Source: Clostridia bacterium
GTDB taxonomy: Bacteria > Aerophobota > Aerophobia > Aerophobales > AE-B3A
Reading direction: 5' to 3'
Assembly (NCBI GenBank): GCA_030610745.1
Contig: JAUWRC010000055.1
Coordinates: forward strand, 1-9,015
Length of the DNA stretch: 9,015 nt
Positions 1 to 6,661 of the stretch are shown here, one piece after another. The stretch's first letter is position 1; the number at the start of each line of letters is the position of its first letter. Position numbers and translations under genes: made by a program. The notes under the pieces are model-generated. The model did not search any database. It was not told the origin of the DNA and saw only the letters and a program-made list of their open reading frames with translations.

Positions 1-21
1 AAAACGGAGGGTGACGGCTAA
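1..21 (+). CDS. Probable 3' end of rpsB (ribosomal protein S2), partial
   Basis: The first seven triplets read K-T-E-G-D-G-stop. The TAA at 19-21 overlaps the tsf ATG by one base, the same arrangement as tsf/pyrH downstream. In many bacteria rpsB lies immediately before tsf, so this is probably the S2 C-terminus. Six residues cannot identify a protein, so the call rests on position and conserved gene order only. Confidence 0.35.
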   Translation, partial: KTEGDG

Positions 22-629
22 TGGATATTCCCATGGAGGAAATAAAGAGGTTGCGAAAGGAAACTTCAGCAGGGGTTCTTGATTGTAAAAAGGCCCTTGA
101 GGAAACAGAGGGTGACATTGAAGAGGCGAAGAAGGTTTTAAGAAAGAAAGGAATACAGATTGCTGAAATAAAAAGTGGAGAAAAGACTACTCAGGGTAGA
201 ATTATCTCTTATATTCATCATAATGGAAAGGTAGGGGCATTAGTAGAGATTTACTGTCAATCAGATTTTGTGGCGAGAAATGCTGAATTTCAAGAATTTA
301 CCAAAGATATAGCTATGCATATTGTCGCTTTTAACCCCCGCTGGAATTCTCCCGAGGAAGTTCCACCAGAAGTAATCGAGGAGGAGAAGGATATTCTCAA
401 AGTACAGGCAGAGAAAGAAGGCAAACCCTCTGGAATCATAGAAAAAATCATAGATGGGCGAATAAAAAAGTTTTATAGTCGGGTATGTTTATTAGAGCAG
501 CCCTTCTTAAAAGATGATAAAAAGACAGTAAGGCAGTATTTGCAGCAGTTCATAGCCAAAGTCGGCGAAAATATTAAAATTAATCGTTTCATAAGATATG
601 AGTTAAGCCAAAAAGTAGAGAATAATTGA
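21..629 (+). CDS. tsf: Elongation factor Ts, short form
   Basis: This is the guanine-nucleotide exchange factor for EF-Tu, acting in the cytoplasm. The N-terminal UBA-like domain carries the family signature around residues 11-28 (LRKETSAGVLDCKKALEE). The second signature, near residues 73-89, reads EIYCQSDFVAR where the usual form is close to N-C-E-T-D-F-V-A-R; the DFV tip that contacts EF-Tu is kept. At 202 residues it is of the short type (as in Thermus-like proteins) with a single core, against about 280 in E. coli. A GGAGG at 6-10 sits 10 bases before the ATG. A second ATG at 33 is possible but poorly spaced from that site. The stop TGA shares one base with the pyrH ATG, implying translational coupling. 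Confidence 0.97.
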   Translation: MDIPMEEIKRLRKETSAGVLDCKKALEETEGDIEEAKKVLRKKGIQIAEIKSGEKTTQGRIISYIHHNGKVGALVEIYCQSDFVARNAEFQEFTKDIAMHIVAFNPRWNSPEEVPPEVIEEEKDILKVQAEKEGKPSGIIEKIIDGRIKKFYSRVCLLEQPFLKDDKKTVRQYLQQFIAKVGENIKINRFIRYELSQKVENN

Positions 630-1351
630 TGGATCAAGCACCAGTTAAATGGAAGAAGGTTCTTTTAAAAATAGGGGGAGAAAGTCTTGCTGAAGGAGAG
701 GGTTATGGAATCTCCTTCTCGCGTGTTCGCCTCGTTGCTGCAGAAATCAAAGACGTTAAAGACCTAGGGGTACAGATAGGAATAATGGTAGGGGGAGGGA
801 ATATCTTCCGAGGTGAGGCAGCTAGCAAAGGGGGAATGGACAGAGCCACTGGCGATTATATGGGTATGTTGGCTACCATTCTCAATGCCCTAGCTCTTCA
901 AGATACTTTAGAGAAGATAGGGGTAGTCACTAGAGTACAGACTGCTATTGAGATGCAAGAAATTGCCGAGCCTTATATTCGAAGAAGAGCCTTACGTCAT
1001 CTGGAAAAAGGTAGAGTGGTTATCTTTGCCGGGGGAACGGGGAATCCTTATTTTACTACTGATACAGCAGCGGCTCTGCGCGGCTTAGAGATAGAAGCAG
1101 AAGTGATTTTGAAGGCTACCAAGGTAGAAGGGATATATTCCTCGGATCCTCTTAAGGATAAAAAGGCTGAAAAATTTGATGAGATAAGTTATACAGAGGT
1201 GATTAACCGCCGATTAGGAATTATGGATGCTACAGCTATCTCGCTCTGTATGGATAATTACTTGCCTATCATTGTTTTTAATCTTCAGAAGAGAGGTAAT
1301 ATTAAGAGAATACTCCTGGGAGAAAAGGTGGGGACCATTGTCGGAGGCTAA
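629..1351 (+). CDS. pyrH: UMP kinase (uridylate kinase)
   Basis: Phosphorylates UMP to UDP with ATP in pyrimidine nucleotide synthesis; the bacterial enzyme is a cytoplasmic hexamer of the amino-acid-kinase fold, normally activated by GTP and inhibited by UTP. Visible motifs are the N-terminal LKIGGESLAEG phosphate-binding segment, the glycine-rich VGGGNIFRG, DYMGMLATILNALAL, and the nucleotide-site stretch GGTGNPYFTTDTAAALRG. The 240-residue length is normal. I start it at ATG 629, which overlaps the tsf TGA by one base; the frame also allows a TTG one codon earlier (626). It sits between tsf and frr as in many bacteria. Its TAA at 1349-1351 is followed two bases later by heptad repeats carrying TAG codons. 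Confidence 0.97.
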   Translation: MDQAPVKWKKVLLKIGGESLAEGEGYGISFSRVRLVAAEIKDVKDLGVQIGIMVGGGNIFRGEAASKGGMDRATGDYMGMLATILNALALQDTLEKIGVVTRVQTAIEMQEIAEPYIRRRALRHLEKGRVVIFAGGTGNPYFTTDTAAALRGLEIEAEVILKATKVEGIYSSDPLKDKKAEKFDEISYTEVINRRLGIMDATAISLCMDNYLPIIVFNLQKRGNIKRILLGEKVGTIVGG

Positions 1352-1353
1352 TT

Positions 1354-1388
1354 TAGTCGCTAGTCGCTGGTATATAGTCGTTAGTTAG
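1354..1388 (+). repeat. Degenerate 7-bp tandem repeat after pyrH
   Basis: Five consecutive heptads start at 1354, 1361, 1368, 1375 and 1382. Examples are TAGTCGC (twice), TAGTCGT and a diverged TGGTATA. TAG triplets at 1354, 1361, 1375, 1382 and 1386 together occupy all three reading frames. Similar phased heptads follow frr and the isomerase gene. It resembles in design the heptanucleotide STRR repeats known in cyanobacteria, but the unit differs. Confidence 0.7.
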
Positions 1389-1396
1389 AAAAGAAA

Positions 1397-1426
1397 GTTC
1401 CCTCTCCCCTTGGGGTGAGGGGGAAC
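1397..1426 (+). repeat. Strong hairpin in the frr leader
   Basis: GTTCCC at 1397-1402 pairs with GGGAAC at 1421-1426, and the arms continue inward through CTC/GAG and CCC/GGG to a short TTGG loop, about 13 pairs with one G-T wobble and one mismatch. No T-run follows, so it is not a typical terminator. It directly abuts the frr ribosome binding site (GGAG, 1427-1430). The C-rich and G-rich arms resemble a widespread class of dispersed palindromes. A related half-copy, 13 of 15 bases matching, lies at 8804-8818. Confidence 0.65.
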
Positions 1427-1436
1427 GGAGAGAAAA

Positions 1437-1994
1437 ATGATAAAGGAAGTTCATGAGAAGACCAAAAAGAAGATGCAGCAAACTGTTCGGAGCCTGATAG
1501 ATAGATATGCTCATATGCGAAGTGAAAGAGCACGGGCAGATTTAGTAAAGGGGATAAAGGTAGATTGTTATGGTTCAAAAATGAGTCTTGAGCAATTATC
1601 TAATATTTCTATTCCTGAACCTCGCCTCATAATTATAGAGCCCTGGGACAAAACCATCCTCGATAACGTAGAAAAAGCTATCCTGGCTTCTGATTTAGGT
1701 ATAAATCCCAGTAATGATGGAAACGTCATCAGATTAGCTGTTCCTTCTTTGACTGAAGAGAGGAGGGAAGAGATAGCCAAACTCGCCCGACAATGGGCCG
1801 AAGAGACGAGGGTGAGCATCAGGAATTTGCGTCGGGAAGCAAGAACAAAAATAGATGATTTAGAGAAAGGAAAAGATATCTCCGAAGATGAAAAAAAAAG
1901 AGCTGAAAAAGACATTCAGACTCTTACCGATGATTTCATTACTCAGATAGATGAAAGACAGGAAAGAAAAGTAAAGGAGATATTTGAGGTCTAG
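1437..1994 (+). CDS. frr: Ribosome recycling factor
   Basis: Splits post-termination ribosomes together with EF-G. The 185-residue length is exactly typical. Recognisable stretches are the domain II/hinge region VEKAILASDLGINP, the LTEERREE helix and IRNLRREA, which contains the conserved arginine at the position of E. coli Arg132. One oddity is the N-terminal helix motif usually reading R-T-G-R-A-x-P, which is R-S-E-R-A-R-A here. Start ATG 1437 has GGAG six bases upstream. It ends the plus-strand cluster; the uppS/cdsA genes that often follow are absent and the next genes are convergent. An antisense open frame in this region is only a shadow. Confidence 0.97.
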   Translation: MIKEVHEKTKKKMQQTVRSLIDRYAHMRSERARADLVKGIKVDCYGSKMSLEQLSNISIPEPRLIIIEPWDKTILDNVEKAILASDLGINPSNDGNVIRLAVPSLTEERREEIAKLARQWAEETRVSIRNLRREARTKIDDLEKGKDISEDEKKRAEKDIQTLTDDFITQIDERQERKVKEIFEV

Positions 1995-1999
1995 TAAAA

Positions 2000-2016
2000 T
2001 AGCGTATAGCGTATAG
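2000..2016 (+). repeat. Heptad repeat after frr
   Basis: Two perfect CGTATAG heptads (2003-2009, 2010-2016) follow a tandem stop TAG-TAA (1992-1997) and a TAG at 2000. TAGs at 2000, 2007 and 2014 fall in three different frames. The 15 bases 2002-2016 are also the left arm of an outer inverted repeat whose right arm is 2133-2147, with 14 of 15 bases complementary. Confidence 0.65.
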
Positions 2017-2100
2017 GTAGCGGTCGGATTTAGACCTAACACCGACTACAATGTGCGATAAATCAAACCGTCCATATTGTGCGATGAATCGCACCGCTAC
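2017..2100. repeat. 84-bp palindrome element bounded by GTAGCGGT/ACCGCTAC
   Basis: Terminal inverted repeats GTAGCGGT (2017-2024) and ACCGCTAC (2093-2100) enclose smaller palindromes. GTGCGATGAATCGCAC (2079-2094) has perfect 7-bp arms. A decayed sister of it lies at 2053-2068, where the closing GCAC has become AAAC. A GTCGG/CCGAC pair lies at 2023-2046. The same boundaries and inner modules recur at 8827-8959. It contains no ORF and is probably a non-autonomous dispersed repeat. Confidence 0.65.
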
Positions 2101-2132
2101 TATTCCAAAACTTACAGGTTATAACTAAAAAA

Positions 2133-2163
2133 CTATACGCTCTACGCTACCCGCTAAACGCTA
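2133..2163 (-). repeat. Heptad repeat after the isomerase gene
   Basis: Read on the minus strand, heptads of the form CGNNNAG follow the isomerase stop codon: CGTTTAG, CGGGTAG, CGTAGAG and CGTATAG in order, after a TTCTAG. A T6 run (2127-2132) comes next. Minus-strand TAGs beginning at 2163, 2156 and 2149 fall in all three frames. No hairpin precedes the T-run, so I do not call a terminator. The segment 2133-2147 is the right arm of the outer inverted repeat described at 2002-2016. Confidence 0.65.
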
Positions 2164-2166
2164 GAA

Positions 2167-3222
2167 TTACGCCTTCCCTAACTCCCTTTTTAATACATCA
2201 ATCATCCTCACCGGTGTAGGGTCAATTTCCTGGAGAATGGCTAGATAGAAGCTTAGCCAGTCTCCTGTGTATACAGCAGACAGAATTCTGGTTAAGGGAT
2301 TCTTTCCCTCCGTCCAGATTTCTGTGCATTTTGCTTTTTCTTTTATTATAGATTGAGTAACTTCTATTCTTTTCTTGATTCTCTTTCCTTCGGCTTTGTC
2401 GCGGATAAATATGGCATAGAATTGTCCGAGATCTACTTTTCCCTCTCCCTCCCAGGGCACAATCTCATTATGGTTTAGTTCGGGGAAGACATTCCAGAAA
2501 GCTAGAATCTTGCTGTTTTCATTGAATTGAGTTTTAAGTCTATGAGCCACTATATCTGTTAGCCCTTCTACTCCATAAATGAGGGGTATTTTTCCCCTTA
2601 GCTCTTGAGAGAGAGATTTAGCAAGATTTTTACTTAATGGTACGTTTGGAGCGAATCTATCTCGGAGCTCACTTAAGACTCCGAATAGCTCATCATAATC
2701 TCCCCCCTCTATTCCTCTCAGTCTTTCCAGAATCTTAAGCATAGAAATAAATAGATACCCCACGGTAGTACGGGGAGGCATACCAGAGGGAACTAAGAGG
2801 CAAGGGATTTTATCCTTCTTGCTTAGCTGTCTTAATTTTCCTCCGCTGCAGATAGAGATAATCAGGGACTCTCTTTTAATAGCTTCTTTATAAGCATTTA
2901 GAGTTTCCTCAGTATTCCCAGCGTAACTAATTATAAAAACCAAAGTTTTTTTGTTCATCAGTGGGAGTAAGGTATAGCTGCGGTTTACCCAAATGGGGAG
3001 CTCTAATTTTTCAGAGAGGAGGGTCTTTAGTATATCTCCTCCAATGGCCGAGCCTCCCATACCACACACTACGATCTGGCCACTTTTTTGAAAAAATTTC
3101 TCTGGTATAGCTAAATTCTCCCCCAATTGAACAGCTTTTTGGCATTGAAGAGGAAATTCAAGCAAAAGCTTCCTCATATTACTTTTATCAATCTTTTCCA
3201 TTCTTTCCAGATTATCCAGCAC
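2167..3222 (-). CDS. Bifunctional phosphoglucose/phosphomannose isomerase
   Basis: Interconverts glucose-6-phosphate or mannose-6-phosphate with fructose-6-phosphate. It belongs to the SIS-domain family first described in archaea and found in scattered bacteria, unrelated in detail to classical Pgi. First SIS domain: GMGGSAIGGD (54-63) and the phosphate-binding SYAGNTEETL (99-108). MPPRTTVGYL follows near 148. The catalytic pair appears as Glu235 and His251 (FNENSK and ELNHNE); their 16-residue spacing matches Glu203/His219 of the Pyrobaculum enzyme, and Lys345 near the C-terminus is a candidate for its Lys298. Start is GTG 3222, with AGGAGGA about five bases upstream lying at the end of ptsI; an ATG at codon 8 is less well placed. 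Only 11 bases separate it from ptsI, so it is last in the folC-ptsI operon. Confidence 0.92.
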   Translation of the reverse strand: MLDNLERMEKIDKSNMRKLLLEFPLQCQKAVQLGENLAIPEKFFQKSGQIVVCGMGGSAIGGDILKTLLSEKLELPIWVNRSYTLLPLMNKKTLVFIISYAGNTEETLNAYKEAIKRESLIISICSGGKLRQLSKKDKIPCLLVPSGMPPRTTVGYLFISMLKILERLRGIEGGDYDELFGVLSELRDRFAPNVPLSKNLAKSLSQELRGKIPLIYGVEGLTDIVAHRLKTQFNENSKILAFWNVFPELNHNEIVPWEGEGKVDLGQFYAIFIRDKAEGKRIKKRIEVTQSIIKEKAKCTEIWTEGKNPLTRILSAVYTGDWLSFYLAILQEIDPTPVRMIDVLKRELGKA

Positions 3223-3233
3223 TTTATCCTCCT

Positions 3234-4976
3234 TTAATCCTCTTCCAAAATTCTTTTGATTTTCTTGGATAGTCTTCTCTGAGCGAAACGTCTAGCCTCA
3301 TGAGATGTGCTCAATTTAAGCATCTTTGAAGCTATTTCTTCTGTTTCCTCCCATCTTATACCTCTGATTACCTTCTTTATCTCCAAAAGGGAAGTTGGAG
3401 ACACACTGAATTCATCCACGCCTAATCCTAAGAGAATGAGGACAAATAAAGGGTCGCTGGCCATCTCTCCACAGGCCCCCACCCAGATGTTTTCCCGATG
3501 AGCACATTTTACTACATTATCAACCAGTCTTAAGATAGTAGGGTGCAGGGGTTGGTAAAGATAGGCTACTTTTTCATTCACCCGATCTACGGCCAGGCTA
3601 TATTGAATGAGATCGTTTGTTCCCAGACTGAAAAAATCTACCTCTTTGGCCATAAGGTCAGCTATTATGGCTGCGGAAGGAATCTCAATCATAGCTCCTA
3701 CTTCTATGTCTTCAGCGAAAGATAGGCCGTCCTTTTTTAACTCCTTCTTTACCTCGGAGAGAATCTGGTCAGCCTTCCGGATCTCCTCTATGCCAGAAAT
3801 CATAGGATACATAATTTTCACTTTACCGAATTGGCTTGCTCTTAAAATGGCTCTAAGTTGAACCTTAAAAATATCAACTCTTTCTAAACATAGTCTTATA
3901 GCTCTCCAACCCATAAAGGGATTTATCTGTTTAGGCACAGGAAAATGGGAAATAAATTTATCTCCTCCTAGATCTAATGTTCGAATGATGGTGGTATTAG
4001 GAGCTGTCTTACGAGCTACTGTTTTATAAGCTTGTAGCTGTTCTTCTTCGGTGGGCAAGGTTGTTCTATTCATATAAAGGTACTCGGTTCTGAATAATCC
4101 TACTCCTTCAGCTCCATTTTTTAAGGCAATATCTATCTCTTCTGAGCCAGCAATATTAACTGCTAATTCTATCTCCCGACCATCCAGAGTTTGAGCAGGC
4201 AGAGCCTTTAAGGCTTCCAGTCTTTTCTTGTAAGAAAAGAATTCCTCCTTTTCTTTTTGATATTTCTCTATTTGAGAAGGAGTGGGATTGATTATTACCC
4301 TACCTGTATTTCCATCTAGAATAATCGTAGAGCCGGGTTTAACTTTTTGGGTTACATTTCCCATTCCCACCACAGCAGGAATTTCTAAGCTCCGAGCCAT
4401 AATGGCAGTATGAGATGTCCTCCCTCCAATATCTGTGGCGAAGCCCAATATCTTACCTTTCTGCATAGAAGCAGTATCTGAAGGAGCAAGGTCATAGGCT
4501 ACTATTATTATACTTTCCTCAAGATGGGAAAGAGTGAAGGTTGGTTTGTTTAATAAGTTACGCAGGATGCGTTCTCCTATATCTTCTACATCTCTGAATC
4601 TTTCCTGGATAAATCCTGCCTGAGCAGAAGCAAATTTTTTTGGGAAAGCCTTGAAAGTATTCCTGAGAGAAGTTTCTGCGTTTAAGCACTCTTTTTTTAT
4701 TCTCTCTATAGTACTGTCGATAAGAAGAGGGTCTTCCAGAATGAACAGGTGGGCCTGGAAGATGTAGGATTCTCTTATTCCAATTTTTTTCTTTACTCTT
4801 TCTTTAATCTCTTCTAATTGTTTTTTTGATTCCTCAACTGCTTCTTTAAATCTTTCTATCTCTTTTTCAACCTCTTCTTTTTTGATTTTATATTCAAGAA
4901 TGGGAAAGTCCTCCTTCTCCAGAATATACACCTTTCCCATAGTAATTCCAGGAGATGCAGCTATTCCTCTAAGCAC
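3234..4976 (-). CDS. ptsI: Phosphoenolpyruvate-protein phosphotransferase (Enzyme I)
   Basis: Takes phosphate from PEP onto its own histidine and passes it to HPr, the first step of the sugar PTS. Visible parts are an N-terminal PEP-utiliser region with a long coiled-coil HPr-binding helical domain (about residues 30-130), the phosphohistidine motif GGRTSHTAIMAR, and a C-terminal TIM barrel with MYPMIS, GTNDLIQYSLAVDR and GACGEMASDP. I start it at GTG 4976 rather than the upstream ATG at 5000. This GTG has GAGG six bases upstream, overlaps the folC stop in the 8-base GTGCTTAG, gives the usual N-terminus (LRGIAASPGI), and numbers the active residues His189 and Cys502 exactly as in E. coli. The ATG adds eight lysine/arginine-rich residues and a 32-base overlap. 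Product is 580 residues. No ptsH, HPr kinase or EII gene lies in the window. Confidence 0.95.
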   Translation of the reverse strand: MLRGIAASPGITMGKVYILEKEDFPILEYKIKKEEVEKEIERFKEAVEESKKQLEEIKERVKKKIGIRESYIFQAHLFILEDPLLIDSTIERIKKECLNAETSLRNTFKAFPKKFASAQAGFIQERFRDVEDIGERILRNLLNKPTFTLSHLEESIIIVAYDLAPSDTASMQKGKILGFATDIGGRTSHTAIMARSLEIPAVVGMGNVTQKVKPGSTIILDGNTGRVIINPTPSQIEKYQKEKEEFFSYKKRLEALKALPAQTLDGREIELAVNIAGSEEIDIALKNGAEGVGLFRTEYLYMNRTTLPTEEEQLQAYKTVARKTAPNTTIIRTLDLGGDKFISHFPVPKQINPFMGWRAIRLCLERVDIFKVQLRAILRASQFGKVKIMYPMISGIEEIRKADQILSEVKKELKKDGLSFAEDIEVGAMIEIPSAAIIADLMAKEVDFFSLGTNDLIQYSLAVDRVNEKVAYLYQPLHPTILRLVDNVVKCAHRENIWVGACGEMASDPLFVLILLGLGVDEFSVSPTSLLEIKKVIRGIRWEETEEIASKMLKLSTSHEARRFAQRRLSKKIKRILEED

Positions 4977-6444
4977 AGATTTCCTCTTTCTTTTTTTCAT
5001 TTCTCCCTGCCCTCTCTTCAGGGATTAAACCCGAAGTATTTACTATTCCATGAGACTTTAAAATTTTTCTTGCTTCACCGACGATGTATAGAGAACCTGT
5101 TATACAAATCAAATCCTCATTATCACTTATCCTTATCGCATCTTTTACGGCCTTAGTTAGATCTTTTTGAATTATAATCCTTTGTCTGAATTCCTCCATC
5201 GTTTTAGCAATATCCTCTGGCTCTCTAGATCTTATAAATCTTGTCTTAGTTAAAATTATTTGTTTGGCCAAAGGAAAAAGTTCTCTTGCTATGCTCTTGA
5301 TATCTTTATCCTTACAACAATTAAATATAAGAACCAGGTTTTTATATTTTAGATACTCCTGGATTGTATTTTTTAATACTTTTGCTGAAGCAGGGTTATG
5401 CGCGCCATCTAAAACTATTAAAGGGTTATTTTTTATAACTTCTATCCTTCCCGGCCAATAAACTTTCTTCAAGCCTTCCTTTACGGATTTCTTTTTTATC
5501 TTCCAGCCCTGCTTATCCAAAAGTTCAGAGGCAATAACTGCTGTGGCAGCATTTGTTATTTGGTGGCCTCCTATCAAAGGCAGGTAAAGCTCTTTATAGG
5601 TATCATAAATGCTTTCAAGAGAAAAGAGTTGTCCATAAGGAGTACTTTTTAGTTTCTCCCATCTTGTTAACTCTGATATTTTTAATAATTTTGTTTTGCT
5701 TTCGCGACAAGTTTTTTCGATGACACGCATAACTTCGTCTTTTTGGATAGATGTTATTACTATAGACCTTTCTTTAATTATACCCGCTTTTTCATAGGTG
5801 ATTTTAGTTAGTGAATTACCTAACAGTTGAGTATGGTCAAGGTCTATAGGAGTAATTATGCAAATGAGGGGATTGATGACATTAGTCGCGTCTAACCTTC
5901 CCCCCAGCCCAACTTCCAATATTGAAAAATCAGTTTTTTTTCTAGAAAAATATAAAAAGGCAAGAGCGGTAAGCACTTCAAAAAAAGTTAGTACGGCTTT
6001 AACTTTTTCTACAGCTGGTTTGATTTCATTGACTAACTCAATCAATTCCTTTTGAGGGATCATTTCATTATTAACTTTTATTCTTTCTCTTAGGGAATAA
6101 AAATGTGGTGAAGTGTAGAGACCCGTTTTAAATCCAGCCTCGTTTAATATAGAAGAGAGCATAACACAGATAGATCCCTTCCCTTTAGTGCCTGCCACAT
6201 GTATAATTTTACCCATTTTAAGATGGGGATTACCCAGGTAATGCAGAAGAAGTTTAACGCGGTCTAAATCAAAGTGGTCGGGGTCATAAAAATAATTTGT
6301 ATAGTATTCATAATTGACAAAGCTATTCAAATATTTCAATGCATCTTTATACAAAGAAAAAAAAGGGGGACAGGTTACTTTTTCAACCAAGGCTTCAGTA
6401 TACTTACCTTTGTCATTAGCTAAGTCTCTTGCAGTTTTCAACAT
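4969..6444 (-). CDS. folC: Folylpolyglutamate synthase / dihydrofolate synthase
   Basis: An ATP-dependent Mur-ligase-like enzyme that adds glutamate to folates and, in many bacteria, also to dihydropteroate. Motifs: P-loop HVAGTKGKGS (82-91), YTSPHFYSLRERI, the family block ILEVGLGGRLDATN, DHTQLLGN followed by YEKAGIIK, then WPGRIEVI and LDGAHNPAS in the C-terminal domain, and a final ITGSLYIVGEAR. At 491 residues it is longer than the usual 420-440. The excess is mainly residues 1-29, which are encoded inside the inverted-repeat element at 6360-6484. Homology plausibly begins around SLYKDALKYL; a TTG at 6354 would give a normal-length protein but lacks a clear ribosome site. ATG 6444 has AAAGGA ten bases upstream. 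Its TAG overlaps the ptsI GTG by eight bases. Confidence 0.93.
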   Translation of the reverse strand: MLKTARDLANDKGKYTEALVEKVTCPPFFSLYKDALKYLNSFVNYEYYTNYFYDPDHFDLDRVKLLLHYLGNPHLKMGKIIHVAGTKGKGSICVMLSSILNEAGFKTGLYTSPHFYSLRERIKVNNEMIPQKELIELVNEIKPAVEKVKAVLTFFEVLTALAFLYFSRKKTDFSILEVGLGGRLDATNVINPLICIITPIDLDHTQLLGNSLTKITYEKAGIIKERSIVITSIQKDEVMRVIEKTCRESKTKLLKISELTRWEKLKSTPYGQLFSLESIYDTYKELYLPLIGGHQITNAATAVIASELLDKQGWKIKKKSVKEGLKKVYWPGRIEVIKNNPLIVLDGAHNPASAKVLKNTIQEYLKYKNLVLIFNCCKDKDIKSIARELFPLAKQIILTKTRFIRSREPEDIAKTMEEFRQRIIIQKDLTKAVKDAIRISDNEDLICITGSLYIVGEARKILKSHGIVNTSGLIPEERAGRNEKKKEEICA

Positions 6445-6484
6445 TGCTAAAATCCTTTCTAAAAAGTACCCTGTTCCCCTTTTT
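6360..6484. repeat. 125-bp inverted-repeat element at the folC 5' end
   Basis: The 24-bp arms 6360-6383 and 6461-6484 are reverse complements at 22 of 24 positions. Each has an A5 block, a G4-5 block, an ACAGG core, a TAC and a T5 block. The 77-bp centre contains the folC ATG and its ribosome site. The plus-strand left arm codes, on the minus strand, for folC residues around V20-F29. Arms of this design (A-run, GGGGACAGG, TAC, T-run) look like REP/RAYT-type or MITE ends; that family assignment is from memory and unverified. Confidence 0.65.
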
Positions 6485-6493
6485 GTGATTTTT

Positions 6494-6586
6494 TTAAGCC
6501 TCTAATAGGCGATAGAAGAGTTTATTAATGTCAATATAGCTCTTGATGGCAGATTTTTTCTCCCGCTCCCGAGCCGAGCGAAGCAC
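6494..6586 (-). other. 30-codon ORF or C-terminal gene remnant
   Basis: A short frame from GTG 6586 to TAA 6494, immediately preceded by an in-frame TAG. The N-terminal third is charged (REREKK) and part of it lies in a GC-rich, repeat-like stretch. The C-terminal half (KSYIDINKLFYRLLEA) has the composition of a real amphipathic helix. It sits between glyA and folC on the same strand. It could be the tail of a deleted gene or chance; I do not recognise it. Confidence 0.25.
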
Positions 6587-6620
6587 CTAAGGTCTTTATC
6601 TCCCAATGGATTCGGATATA

Positions 6621-6656
6621 TTAAAAATGGTCGCTATCCCTATTTACAATAGCACC
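6621..6656 (-). terminator. Possible terminator of glyA
   Basis: On the minus strand, just past the glyA stop, GGT-GCTAT (6656-6649) pairs with ATAGC-G-ACC (6637-6629) with one bulged G, eight pairs in all. It is followed by ATTTTTAA. The loop is about 11 bases with an inner CTATT/AATAG option. The stem is modest, so the call is tentative. Confidence 0.4.
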
Positions 6657-6661
6657 GCTAC
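6649..6661. repeat. Half-copy of the ACCGCTAC repeat end at the glyA stop
   Basis: AGCACCGCTAC (6651-6661) matches 10 of 11 bases at the right ends of the elements at 2017-2100 and 8827-8959. The glyA stop codon TAG (6660-6658) and the last base of the preceding CTG codon lie within it, so the repeat appears to supply the stop. No matching GTAGCGGT left end is nearby. Confidence 0.5.

Noticed and set aside
1381..2042. Three minus-strand open frames antisense to frr
   Set aside because: frr is unmistakable on the plus strand. These frames are serine/phenylalanine-rich complements of its lysine/glutamate-rich codons.
6500..6535. TTGACA on the minus strand upstream of folC as a -35
   Set aside because: No acceptable -10 at 16-18 bases; the nearest (CTATTA) is about 20 away. 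The TTGACA also falls within the mini-ORF codons.
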